Assembly: GCF_011682045.1 (NCBI RefSeq)
Contig: NZ_VVIW01000008.1
Location: 180,900-244,899 of the forward strand
Source of the DNA: Massilia aquatica
GTDB taxonomy: Bacteria; Pseudomonadota; Gammaproteobacteria; Burkholderiales; Burkholderiaceae_D
DNA length: 64,000 bases
Reading direction: 5' to 3'
In this document: piece by piece, positions 18,421-25,565 of the stretch
Layout: the number at the start of each line of letters is the position of its first letter
How positions within the stretch are numbered: the first letter of the stretch is position 1
Translations under genes and position numbers: made by a program
Notes under the pieces: model-generated
Told to the model about the DNA's origin: nothing
The model's database searches: none
Seen by the model: only the letters and a program-made list of their open reading frames with translations

Positions 18421-18450
18421 AAAGTCGGTCGGTGAACAATAAAGTCGGTC
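18421..18450 (+). repeat. 10-bp direct repeat AAAGTCGGTC, two copies
   Basis: Exact copies at 18421-18430 and 18441-18450, 20 bases apart, directly after the stop of the small membrane protein gene. Confidence 0.4.
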
Positions 18451-18530
18451 CGGAGCGGTAGCGAGGAGCTTGCCAAGGGAAAAGTGCACCGGGCAATCTC
18501 ATGTCAAGTTTTGCCTGCCAACAGGTCGCG

Positions 18531-18548
18531 TCCGGCCAAGAGCGGACG
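18531..18548 (+). repeat. dispersed intergenic repeat TCCGGCCAAGAGCGGACG
   Basis: Second copy of the repeat seen at 18011, located 58 bases before the start of the next orphan gene and in the same orientation. Confidence 0.5.
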
Positions 18549-18605
18549 GCCATGTAAACGAGGTCGATCGGTTAGCACGCGACAATATAAATATCCCGAT
18601 ATTTT

Positions 18606-18983
18606 ATGAAAACTCTTAAAGCCCTTCTTGTCATTTCGAATCTGATTCTCGCACCACCGGCGTTCGCGATTGTCAAGGAAGATTCCCTTGCAGAGTGGGG
18701 CCAGGCGTCACCAGGAGAGCGGGTCTCTTTGATCGAATCAATTGCAAAAAGTATGCACAAAGATGGCAATATTGCGCCTCGGCGATCCGACCTAAGGTTT
18801 TTGATTAGCTGCGTGAACGATTCCGCGGCCAATGGCAGCAAGGACGATTCGATTCTTCAAGCGGTAAAAGGCTGTTGGAAAGTCGGAAATTTTGACAACA
18901 GGTTAAAGATTGAGGAAATTCAAAAGGAACGGCATGATACTGAAGCACTGAGAAAATCCCTCCGGAACATGAATCGAACCTGA
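18606..18983 (+). CDS. small exported protein, unknown
   Basis: A 125-residue product with a clear Sec signal peptide (MKTLKALLVISNLILAPPAFA, cleavage after AFA predicted). The mature part is helical and charged, with two cysteines (LISCVND and KGCWK) that could pair in the periplasm, and ends in a Lys/Arg/Asp-rich helix. No family recognised. The codon use is much less GC-rich than that of the housekeeping neighbours. Several such small exported orphans follow in the same direction. Confidence 0.6.
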   Translation: MKTLKALLVISNLILAPPAFAIVKEDSLAEWGQASPGERVSLIESIAKSMHKDGNIAPRRSDLRFLISCVNDSAANGSKDDSILQAVKGCWKVGNFDNRLKIEEIQKERHDTEALRKSLRNMNRT

Positions 18984-19278
18984 AGATGCATTTTTAAACT
19001 GCTGGGCGCGGATGCACTCTGATCCCCCGGCCCGGTGGTTGAGCATGGAGCCCCGACTCTGCGAATTGGTGACGGCATTCGTTTGTCCGAGCCTGATGGG
19101 GCAGCATCGACACTGTAATTCAAGGCTCTGAAATGCTTGGATGGCTGCGACCGAAGCCGCATGTCATCGCCGCGCCAATTCTCTTGCCGACAACCCTCTC
19201 CAATTCCGATGTGCCCAAAGGCACGTAGGTTTGGCTCCTGCCCCAAAGAATGCCCCTAACGGATCTTAAAAAAACACG
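18984..19278. other. intergenic stretch without a supported gene
   Basis: Roughly 295 bases between two orphan genes. A minus-strand open frame exists here but has no start signal or recognisable domain and overlaps the end of the preceding gene. I see no terminator or tRNA. The GC-rich patch in its middle differs from the AT-richer orphan genes and may be a decayed insertion. Confidence 0.4.
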
Positions 19279-19614
19279 ATGACGGAACCGCTATCAGTCA
19301 ACGGGGCATTGCTCGTGCTACCTACGCTCGACGGAATGAATGTACATATTCGGGGAATATTGCATTTTGAATTCGAGGACATCGCTCTTTACCATCATCC
19401 AAAGATTGAACGACAAGGCGGATACGGCTCATCAATTTGGCTCGACGTCGGTACCGGCTGTTTGGGCTTTAACCAGGAGGCATGTTCGCGACTAAACGGC
19501 AAGCTAGTGATAGTATATGGCATTTTACGTGGTCCGCACCCCGACGTTGGCGGTTGTGGCCATATGAGCCTTTGGCCAGCCGTGGTCTTAGCCAGAACAT
19601 TGGAGCGTGCTTGA
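19279..19614 (+). CDS. hypothetical small cytoplasmic protein, 111 aa
   Basis: The frame encodes a 111-residue beta-rich protein without signal or membrane segment. It ends in a glycine/cysteine-containing motif GGCGHMSLWPAVV that looks conserved in character. Small acidic-neutral orphan proteins of this kind often turn up in immunity or accessory islands, but no toxin partner is visible and this is only a comparison. No clear Shine-Dalgarno sequence precedes the ATG. Confidence 0.5.
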   Translation: MTEPLSVNGALLVLPTLDGMNVHIRGILHFEFEDIALYHHPKIERQGGYGSSIWLDVGTGCLGFNQEACSRLNGKLVIVYGILRGPHPDVGGCGHMSLWPAVVLARTLERA

Positions 19615-20074
19615 GTTGTTGCAGCATCTGATCCGTGCATGAAGGTCAGCGCTGGCGCGGCACCGGCCGATCCGCAAAACGGTCTTTCACCGTCTTATCG
19701 CCAAGAAGGCTGCGCAGCAGCGCTTAGACTGTTTTAATGGTGCATGGAATCTGCATCGCTACCTGCTGGGCAACGACGATTAATGAGCCTCGACCCGAAC
19801 GTCAGCTACAGGGCAGCAGCCACGCCGGCGTGCCGTTAAGTACAATCCGGTTTTCGAAAGTATGAAAGTCGATGAAGGGTTGAAGCGGTATGCGCTTTGC
19901 GTGAACGTCCGCTTCACGCCCCGAGGTACTGGGTCAAAGAAATTCGCTGGGGGCAGGCTTTGCAGGCGGGATCTGCCTGTCGTGACACTTGGCGACGTTT
20001 CCACTCTGGCCATCTGCTATCCTGTGCCGAAAGGCCGGGATCGGCCACACGTCAGCTCCGTAAAGGGAATCCAA
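19615..20074. other. long intergenic stretch with coding-like debris
   Basis: About 460 bases. One forward frame from about 19650 to the TAA at 19781-19783 reads like the end of a protein (ALARHRPIRKTVF, then RLDCFNGAW and a stop after GNDD) but has no start, so it may be a decayed gene fragment of unknown type. Around 19904-19925 a segment CGTCCGCTTCACGCCCCG resembles the sequence at about 21281, part of the dispersed repeats. A long in-frame extension of the following gene through here is not credible. Confidence 0.4.
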
Positions 20075-20590
20075 TTGCGTCGAACAATAAAGATTTTAGG
20101 GTTTGTTGGTGTCGTTCTTGTCGGCGCATTTTTTATCGTGGCCTGGAAATTCAATTCGAGCCTGGAGCCAAGCAGTAATATTGATGATTACCAGAATGCA
20201 CTTGAATCGCTACCCGTAGGACTCGTTGAGCATTTCCCCATAGCCGTTTCCGCAGGGGCTAAGACTCGGTTTTTCTATCTTCCAGGCTTTTTACAAGGGG
20301 GCACTACGATTCAACTTAGCATTGGCACCAGCTCAATAAGAATAAGAGAGCTCCGTGCACAGTATGAGGCAAAGGCGGTGGAGCACTGGCGCGCATGCGC
20401 AAAAACGAGGAATTCTGCTGATCTTATGCCGCGTCTGCAGAGACCCGACGCAGATGGAATTGCCGAGTGTGATTACAATGTGTATGTGCTTCAGACTACG
20501 CCGCCTGAAGAGTGGAACCATGGGCATGAATCGGGTATCGCCTTCAGCGAGAAGCGTCATGAGGTGCTGTACTGGGCCAAAGTCTGGTAG
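20075..20590 (+). CDS. membrane-anchored protein, unknown (TTG start)
   Basis: A TTG at 20075 is preceded by TAAAGGGA at about 6 bases and begins a sensible N-terminal anchor (RRTIKILGFVGVVLVGAFFIV), giving 171 residues. The rest is a soluble domain with two cysteines (HWRACAK and AECDYN) and many aromatic residues near the C-terminus. The open frame extends upstream to 19862, but that part is basic and lies across the repeat-like segment, so it is not included. No family recognised. Confidence 0.5.
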   Translation: MRRTIKILGFVGVVLVGAFFIVAWKFNSSLEPSSNIDDYQNALESLPVGLVEHFPIAVSAGAKTRFFYLPGFLQGGTTIQLSIGTSSIRIRELRAQYEAKAVEHWRACAKTRNSADLMPRLQRPDADGIAECDYNVYVLQTTPPEEWNHGHESGIAFSEKRHEVLYWAKVW

Positions 20591-20687
20591 CTGTGGCTTC
20601 GTAAGCAACAGTTGACCGACTGACGAGAAAAGCTAATCGACCAGTGGTGCAGCATGAACTTTTGACATTGAATTTACAGGAACTAGT

Positions 20688-21215
20688 GTGAAGAAAAGAT
20701 ATATAGCTTTGACTGCCATTGTTCTTCTTATTGGAGGCTGTCGGTTTGGCGATGAGTTATTGGCGTATTCGTCCGGTTCACCTGTACGCTTGATTTCTTC
20801 GAGCGGCTCGCTCGATTCGTTCGATGCGAAAAAAGAACCATTGCAGGAACTCTTGCACGCGTCGTTGCATTCAGATAGCTTGCGCCTTGTAGTACGAACG
20901 TACTTTTATACGTCAGGGTCTCTTTCTAGTCCTTATCTTACGGTCGATGAACAACATCACGGTGTGCTTCATGTTAGCACTAAATCACGATTTTATCTGT
21001 TCACTACAAAATGCGAATTTCTGCGGCAATTTGAAGTTGAGATTTCTCCGGCTCAACTGAAAGGGCTGAAAACCCTTCAGATTTTCAACCACGAAACAGA
21101 GCGGCAAGTCACCGAAATTCAGTTGTCAAATCCTGAGTACATGAGAAAGCTCTTTTATGACTCGCAAATAAATCTTGCATTTCAGGATATCTCCGGTGTT
21201 GGGGCAGGGTGTTAG
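20688..21215 (+). CDS. lipoprotein, unknown (GTG start)
   Basis: A GTG at 20688 with CAGGAA about 6 bases upstream starts a 175-residue protein. The signal ends in a lipobox (LLIGGC), so it is predicted to be lipidated. The mature region is about 155 residues, mixed alpha/beta, with a short Ser-rich linker and two later cysteines (TTKCEF and the terminal GAGC). No known domain. Low GC in third positions marks it as part of the same foreign-looking group as its upstream neighbours. Confidence 0.6.
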   Translation: MKKRYIALTAIVLLIGGCRFGDELLAYSSGSPVRLISSSGSLDSFDAKKEPLQELLHASLHSDSLRLVVRTYFYTSGSLSSPYLTVDEQHHGVLHVSTKSRFYLFTTKCEFLRQFEVEISPAQLKGLKTLQIFNHETERQVTEIQLSNPEYMRKLFYDSQINLAFQDISGVGAGC

Positions 21216-21666
21216 CCAAGCCCGACAGGCATTGCTAACTTCTTAGACGCCGGTTAAGTTTGAACGTTAGAACAAATCGCTACGTCCGCTTCGGGGCGAC
21301 AGCCGCCTGTCGTTACAATGAGGGGATTTTTCTCGTTGGCAAGCTGGTATTTTGGTGCGACAGGGCGGTCTCGGCCAGGAACGGTCATTCAGCCGTTGAG
21401 GCGCAAATTGGCCTGCGGCCTGCGACCAACGCGGGCGGGGCCGATTGACCTCAGACTACTCACATGAAAACGAGAGGCGCTCTGATTTATTCGTGTCGGC
21501 GGACTTGTCGGACAAAAAAGTTTGCTGGGGTGAAGCGCCTGGCAGGCTGAACGTGGCGTTTCCACCGGCCAGAATAAGTTAGCGCTCCCCAGTCTGCCGC
21601 GTATTTTCTGCTCTTAACTAAAGGTAATTGAACGCATGGGACACTTCTCCGCTGCTTTCGTCTTCA
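21216..21666. other. intergenic stretch with repeat element
   Basis: About 450 bases with no convincing gene. A palindromic pair GTTAGC...GCTAAC occurs just around the end of the lipoprotein gene (21212-21238). A repeat-like block runs from about 21278 (ACGTCCGCTTCGGGGCGACA) to 21390. A 62-codon frame at 21260 starts with no binding site and covers that block, so it is not called. Confidence 0.4.
21371..21390 (+). repeat. divergent copy of the dispersed intergenic repeat
   Basis: TCGGCCAGGAACGGTCATTC matches the copies at 18011 and 18531 in about 12 of 16 core positions and has the same orientation. It is the third recognisable copy within 3.4 kb. Confidence 0.35.
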
Positions 21667-21831
21667 ACCACGATCCACCTTGGGACCGTATTTCCCGGTT
21701 GGCAGAGCCGCTTGAATGCGCGCTTCGCCTGCCCAGGCCACCAGCGTACCGGGTGAAATAGCGAGACCATACACGTCACGAATCAGTTCGGCGGCGTGGG
21801 CAAATGGCAGCATCTGGCCAACTAGTAAGTA
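21667..21831 (-). pseudogene. IS66-family transposase remnant
   Basis: About 55 minus-strand codons read YLLVGQMLPFAHAAELI, then DVYGLAISPGTLVAWAGEA and a short tail. This is the conserved segment of IS66-family transposases (Y-L-x-x-x-x-L-P-x-A-x-x-x-E-L-x-x-D-x-x-G-x-x-x-S-x-G-T-L). Both the N-terminal part and the large catalytic C-terminal part are missing, so it is a dead fragment. Its beginning overlaps the last codons of the YdhR-like gene, suggesting a deletion or insertion junction there. Confidence 0.7.
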
Positions 21832-22133
21832 AACACCTTCTGCGCTACATTGTCGACCATGACCGGGCTGTCGAAATAGGCGACCGATGGCTCGGCGCCG
21901 TACTTGGCGCGCACGAATGCGCGCCAGCTGTCCGTGTACATGGCTTCGGCCTGCGCGCGCGATGCCCAAACGTAGACGCCGCCGGCCGTGCCCCCGTCTT
22001 CCGAGAGAGCATAGTGCTTTTGCAGCAGCCCCGGCACATCCTGGTAAGTCGGCGCGGTGCTCAGGAAGATAGCGCGCGCTTCCGCGTGGGTGATGGGCTT
22101 CGGTAGCGAAAACGCGGTAATGGCGATGATCAT
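21822..22133 (-). CDS. YdhR-like/ABM-domain putative monooxygenase
   Basis: A 103-residue protein of the dimeric alpha/beta-barrel fold: N-terminal strand MIIAITAFSLP, then HAEARAIFLSTAPTYQDVPGL, a central GGVYVWASRAQAEAMY and a C-terminal FDSPVMVDN. Small YdhR-like proteins have this layout and are annotated as putative monooxygenases; the activity is not established. AGGGAAG precedes the ATG at 22133. The final residues KVFTY lie exactly where the IS66 remnant begins, so the original C-terminus may have been replaced. Followed on its 5' side by the DUF6985-like gene in the same direction. Confidence 0.7.
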   Translation of the reverse strand: MIIAITAFSLPKPITHAEARAIFLSTAPTYQDVPGLLQKHYALSEDGGTAGGVYVWASRAQAEAMYTDSWRAFVRAKYGAEPSVAYFDSPVMVDNVAQKVFTY

Positions 22134-22150
22134 TTGTCGCTTCCCTTCTT

Positions 22151-22681
22151 TCAGGCCAGACTGCGATAGATAACCTGCTTCAGGCTGTCATCGTCGAAAG
22201 CGTCGGCATTGGTCACGTGTCCATCGAAAGGGCCGATCTTGCAGACCGTGTCGCCATTGCGCAGGACGATCTGCAGTCCGTGTTCGCGTTCCCAGTCACA
22301 GTTGCAGGTGATCGAGATGTAAACATCGCGCTCGTCGGGATCGCCCCGTTCCACCATCGGCTCGGCGCCGAACTGGATGTGGCGCCAGACGTCGGCGGGT
22401 GTGTCGATGGCAACGAAGCCCTCGTCCGCTGCGCTCTGGCGGCTGCTCACGTCGCGGTAGTACTGGAAGATGTGCGCTTGCGCCGCCTTGAGCACTTCCG
22501 GGCCGCCCGACAGAAAAGCGGTGATGGCGGTGTGAAAATCTTCCTGATGCGGATCGTCTTCATAGCCTTCGAGGACGATCTCGCATATTGCGTCATCGAG
22601 CATCCTTACCGCTATCGGCTCGCTGCACAGCCAGTCGGTGCCTTCGTCGAGCGTCATTTCGCCCAGTCCTGGAATATTCAT
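22151..22681 (-). CDS. DUF6985-like protein
   Basis: A 176-residue acidic cytoplasmic protein. The C-terminal block WEREHGLQIVLRNGD followed by GPFDGHVTNADAF matches the pattern of DUF6985 proteins, which are often found as stand-alone or immunity-like genes; the assignment is from memory of the motif and is moderate. It lies 17 bases upstream of the YdhR-like gene, so the two probably form a transcription unit. No toxin gene is visible beside it. Confidence 0.6.
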   Translation of the reverse strand: MNIPGLGEMTLDEGTDWLCSEPIAVRMLDDAICEIVLEGYEDDPHQEDFHTAITAFLSGGPEVLKAAQAHIFQYYRDVSSRQSAADEGFVAIDTPADVWRHIQFGAEPMVERGDPDERDVYISITCNCDWEREHGLQIVLRNGDTVCKIGPFDGHVTNADAFDDDSLKQVIYRSLA

Positions 22682-22751
22682 GTTTTACCTTTACCTTGAG
22701 TCGATCAGATCGAAAAAGCGCACGCTTGCCCGCGCTTTCAGCAGGAACAGC

Positions 22752-22838
22752 ATGCATGATAAACCCGACGCCCTGGTTACAGGGGCCAACCAGGCGATCG
22801 GCCTTGACATAGTGCGCGGCCTCGTCGCGCACAGATTC
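22752..22838 (+). pseudogene. short-chain dehydrogenase remnant (N-terminal end only)
   Basis: The frame from the ATG at 22752 begins DKPDALVTGANQAIGLDIV and continues to VAHRF, the N-terminal Rossmann segment of an SDR with the TGxxxGIG cofactor motif slightly altered (alanine in place of one glycine). After this the reading frame no longer resembles an SDR and the catalytic Tyr-x-x-x-Lys is absent, so only the first 29 codons survive. Confidence 0.6.
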
Positions 22839-23096
22839 ATCGCCGATGTCGCCGCGCTTGCCCAAGTAGCGCTATACTCGGGCTATTGCGTCAACGTACC
22901 GTCCATGAACCCATTGCGCTTCCGTCCAGTGTTTGCCTTGCCGTCCCCTTGTGGCGACGGCATGCGTTCGCTCGCGCGCCATCTCGCCCGGCTCTCATGC
23001 GCTCGGTGAGGACAATCCTGGAACAAGCCGTTTCCCGTCCTCCCGAGCCACCCTCCATCCGCACCATCCGTTTATAACAACCTTTGGAGTACCATC

Positions 23097-23504
23097 ATGA
23101 GACCGAACATCATTGTGTCGTCCGTCGACATGCAACGCCTTGAAACCCTGCTCGATGCGCTGCCGGCTGCGCAGGCCGACGTCAGAAACGTGCTGCTCGA
23201 CGAACTGGCGCGCGCCGAACTGGTCGAGCCGGGCGAGATGCCGCCGAATGTCGTGACCATGAATTCGCGCGTGCACTTTTCCCTCGACGCGCCGGCCGAA
23301 GAATTCAACCTGACCCTGGCCTATCCGAAAGACATGCAGGCCGACGGCGAGCACATTTCCATCCTCTCGCCGGTCGGCAACGCCCTGATCGGGCTGGCGG
23401 TGGGCGACAGCATCGACTGGCAACGGCCGGACGGCGCCAGTTTCCAGCTGACCGTGCTCGACGTGCTGTACCAGCCCGAGCGGGCCGGCGAGCTGCATCG
23501 ATAA
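23097..23504 (+). CDS. rnk: nucleoside diphosphate kinase regulator Rnk (GreA/GreB family)
   Basis: A 135-residue protein with a short N-terminal helical pair (about residues 1-45) and a C-terminal FKBP-like domain of the GreA/GreB superfamily, ending ISILSPVGNALIGLAVGD. The short coiled coil and length match Rnk, which binds RNA polymerase but lacks the acidic tip needed for transcript cleavage. In E. coli it affects nucleoside diphosphate kinase levels. GGAG lies upstream of the ATG, and the next gene follows after only 9 bases. Confidence 0.85.
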   Translation: MRPNIIVSSVDMQRLETLLDALPAAQADVRNVLLDELARAELVEPGEMPPNVVTMNSRVHFSLDAPAEEFNLTLAYPKDMQADGEHISILSPVGNALIGLAVGDSIDWQRPDGASFQLTVLDVLYQPERAGELHR

Positions 23505-23513
23505 GGAATCAAC

Positions 23514-23855
23514 ATGACACTGAGCGTTACCGCGCGTTATCGCGATCGGAACGGCGATTGGAACACACTGCCTCTGGCTTACCACGTGGCCGGCGTGGAG
23601 ACTACGCGCCATTCTTTCTACGGTAGCGAGGTTGCTATCGGCGCCGGGCTGGTGCTCTTTCCGCGCCTGCTCGATGAGCCCATGCTCGACCTGTATGGCG
23701 CCGAGCTGGCCGAATTGAAACGCGAGGTGCTCATCATGTGGGATCTGCTCGAGGAACACAGTAGAGCACATTGGGAAGAACGCCTGGGCAATATCCTCGA
23801 TGCGATCGAACTGGCGTCGCCCTACGGCGACGACGGTAATGTGATCATCGGATAG
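23514..23855 (+). CDS. hypothetical protein, 113 aa, downstream of rnk
   Basis: The start at 23514 has TAAGGAA 8 bases upstream and lies 9 bases after rnk, so the two are very likely co-transcribed. The product is acidic and soluble, with strands in the first half (LSVTARYRDRNGDWNTLP) and a long helix (AELAELKREVLIMWDLLEEH). No family recognised. Confidence 0.65.
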   Translation: MTLSVTARYRDRNGDWNTLPLAYHVAGVETTRHSFYGSEVAIGAGLVLFPRLLDEPMLDLYGAELAELKREVLIMWDLLEEHSRAHWEERLGNILDAIELASPYGDDGNVIIG

Positions 23856-24025
23856 TCCTGTCGCGGTGTTCCAGTATAGCCAATGCTGATGATCGTGATA
23901 AAAAACGAGGATTAGACTTATATTGGCGGTGAACTCATCATGAAGTGGTCCGAACAAGAGGCAAACGCAAGATCGTACGGTCACGCGTTGCCCTTGCAAT
24001 CCACTTCATCGAAAGGTTTCACCCA

Positions 24026-24571
24026 ATGAGCGACATTTTCTGGCCATCCAATTATCTGCCCGGCACCACCGACAATTACGTTTCCAACGACATCATCGTG
24101 GCCGGCCTGAGCGCGGCCGAGGTCTGGCCCCACCTCGACAACACGCTGGCCTGGCCCGCTTACTACGGCAACGTCTCCGACATCCGCTTCGACGACGGCA
24201 GCGGCCCGCGCTTGAGCCAGGGTGCGCGCTTTCGCTTTACCACCTTCGGCTTCGCCGTGCACGCCGAAGTGACCGAATACCAGCCGCCGGCGCCGGGCAT
24301 GCCGGCCCGCGTTGCCTGGCATGGCTGGGTGGAGGGCGACGCCGCCACGCGCCTCGACGCGCACCACGCCTGGCTGTTCGAAGACCTGCCCGGTGGCCGC
24401 GTGCGCATCCTGACCCAAGAAACCCAGAACGGCGCGCCGGCCAGGGAGATGGCGCTGGCCCGGCCGAACCCCATGCTCAACGCCCACCAGGCCTGGATCG
24501 ATGGCCTGGCCGCCACCGCACTGCGCGCGCTAGGCAGCCGCTCCGCAAGTGCGGAGCAGCAGCTCGCGTAA
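24026..24571 (+). CDS. SRPBCC-domain protein (polyketide cyclase/START-like)
   Basis: A 181-residue protein with the SRPBCC helix-grip layout: strand DIIVAGLSAAEVWPHL, helix, then RFRFTTFGFAVHAEVTEYQP and a final long helix. The fold binds hydrophobic ligands, and many such proteins are of unknown function. GAAAGG precedes the ATG at 24026; the frame extends upstream but reads as basic non-native residues. Its 3' end overlaps the 3' end of the convergent LysR gene by 42 bases. Confidence 0.75.
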   Translation: MSDIFWPSNYLPGTTDNYVSNDIIVAGLSAAEVWPHLDNTLAWPAYYGNVSDIRFDDGSGPRLSQGARFRFTTFGFAVHAEVTEYQPPAPGMPARVAWHGWVEGDAATRLDAHHAWLFEDLPGGRVRILTQETQNGAPAREMALARPNPMLNAHQAWIDGLAATALRALGSRSASAEQQLA

Positions 24572-25432
24572 CCAGCGGTGGCCGGGATCGCGGTGGGTGC
24601 GCTCATGCCAGGCCAGCACCTTGGTAAATCCCGGAATGTCGAGCGGCGGTGCAAGCAGCACCAGACCGTCGAGATCCTCGACCAGCCGGCGCGGCGCCAC
24701 CGCCACCAGGTCGCTGGCGCGCAGGATATCGGGCAGCAGCAGGAACGATTTTACCGACAGCATGACCCGCCGCTGCCTGCCCAGCCGCGCCAGCGCCTCG
24801 TCGGTCACGCCTTCGAAGCTGCCGCCCTCGTACGACACCAGCGCGTGGTCGAGCGCGCAGAACTGGTCGAGCGACAGGGCCGGCTGCGCCGCCGGGTGGC
24901 TGCTGCGCATCACGCACACGTAGCGCTCGTCGAACAGGGTACGCGCGTGCAGGTCGGGCGCGGTCGATTCCGGCGTGCTCAGGGCCAGGTCGACCGTTCC
25001 CTGTTCGAGCTGGCCCTGTAACTGCTGGTTCACCAGCGGCAGCAGCGCCACCCGGATCGACGGCGCGAGAGGGCGCAGCGCCAGCAGAAATGGCACCGCG
25101 ATCGCCCGCAGCGCGTAATCGGTGGCGGCAAGCGAGAGCGTCATCTGCGCGCTGGCCGGATCGAATGCCGGCGCCTGCAGCAATGCGCCGATATCGGCCA
25201 GCACCTGCTTGACCGGTTGCGCCAGCGCCAGCGCGCGCGGCGTGGGGGCCACGCCGCGCTGCACGCGCACCAGCAGCGGATCGTCGAAACTCTCGCGCAG
25301 GCGCGTGAGCATGCCGCTCATAGCCGGCTGCGTCAGGTTCAGGCGCGCCGCCGCGCGCGTCACGTTGCGCTCGTCGAGCAGGGCATCGAGGGCCTTGAGC
25401 AGATTCAGGTCCAGCTGGCGGAGATTGGGCAT
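24530..25432 (-). CDS. LysR-family transcriptional regulator
   Basis: A 300-residue LTTR. The N-terminal winged helix (LDLNLLKALDALLDERNVT then AAARLNLTQPAMSGMLTRLR) is canonical and the rest is the periplasmic-binding-like effector domain (TDYALRAIAVPFLLALRP). The NodD/TcbR-type start 'LRQLDLNLL' is typical. It is convergent with the SRPBCC gene and divergent from the PAS kinase gene, with about 130 bases between the starts. The target and ligand are not known; the SRPBCC gene is the closest candidate only by position. Confidence 0.88.
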   Translation of the reverse strand: MPNLRQLDLNLLKALDALLDERNVTRAAARLNLTQPAMSGMLTRLRESFDDPLLVRVQRGVAPTPRALALAQPVKQVLADIGALLQAPAFDPASAQMTLSLAATDYALRAIAVPFLLALRPLAPSIRVALLPLVNQQLQGQLEQGTVDLALSTPESTAPDLHARTLFDERYVCVMRSSHPAAQPALSLDQFCALDHALVSYEGGSFEGVTDEALARLGRQRRVMLSVKSFLLLPDILRASDLVAVAPRRLVEDLDGLVLLAPPLDIPGFTKVLAWHERTHRDPGHRWLRELLLRTCGAAA

Positions 25433-25565
25433 GGCGCCGATTTTGCCATAGCGCCGCGTTTACTGACGGTTATGTTTGCTACCGTACCGAATTTTGGTAT
25501 CAAGTCAGTAGAATCGAGGCATAGCCACTTTGGGTATGCTCGTCGAAAAGAACCGATTCACCACC

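Noticed and set aside
18920..19246. 108-codon minus-strand frame in the orphan island
   Set aside because: It overlaps the end of a better-supported exported protein gene and lacks a start signal; similarity to any transposase could not be established by eye.
21212..21290. Integron attC-like sites (GTTAG...CTAAC) in the orphan island
   Set aside because: The palindromic pair does not fit RYYYAAC...GTTRRRY in the right orientation, is not repeated between cassettes, and no integrase gene is present.
21260..21448. 62-codon frame between the lipoprotein gene and the IS66 relic
   Set aside because: It has no ribosome binding site, covers a repeat-like block and has a composition unlike neighbouring genes.
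17979..22681. A toxin-immunity or defence system
   Set aside because: Only immunity-like single genes are seen; no nuclease, toxin, Rhs or polymorphic-toxin sequence is present in or next to the island.
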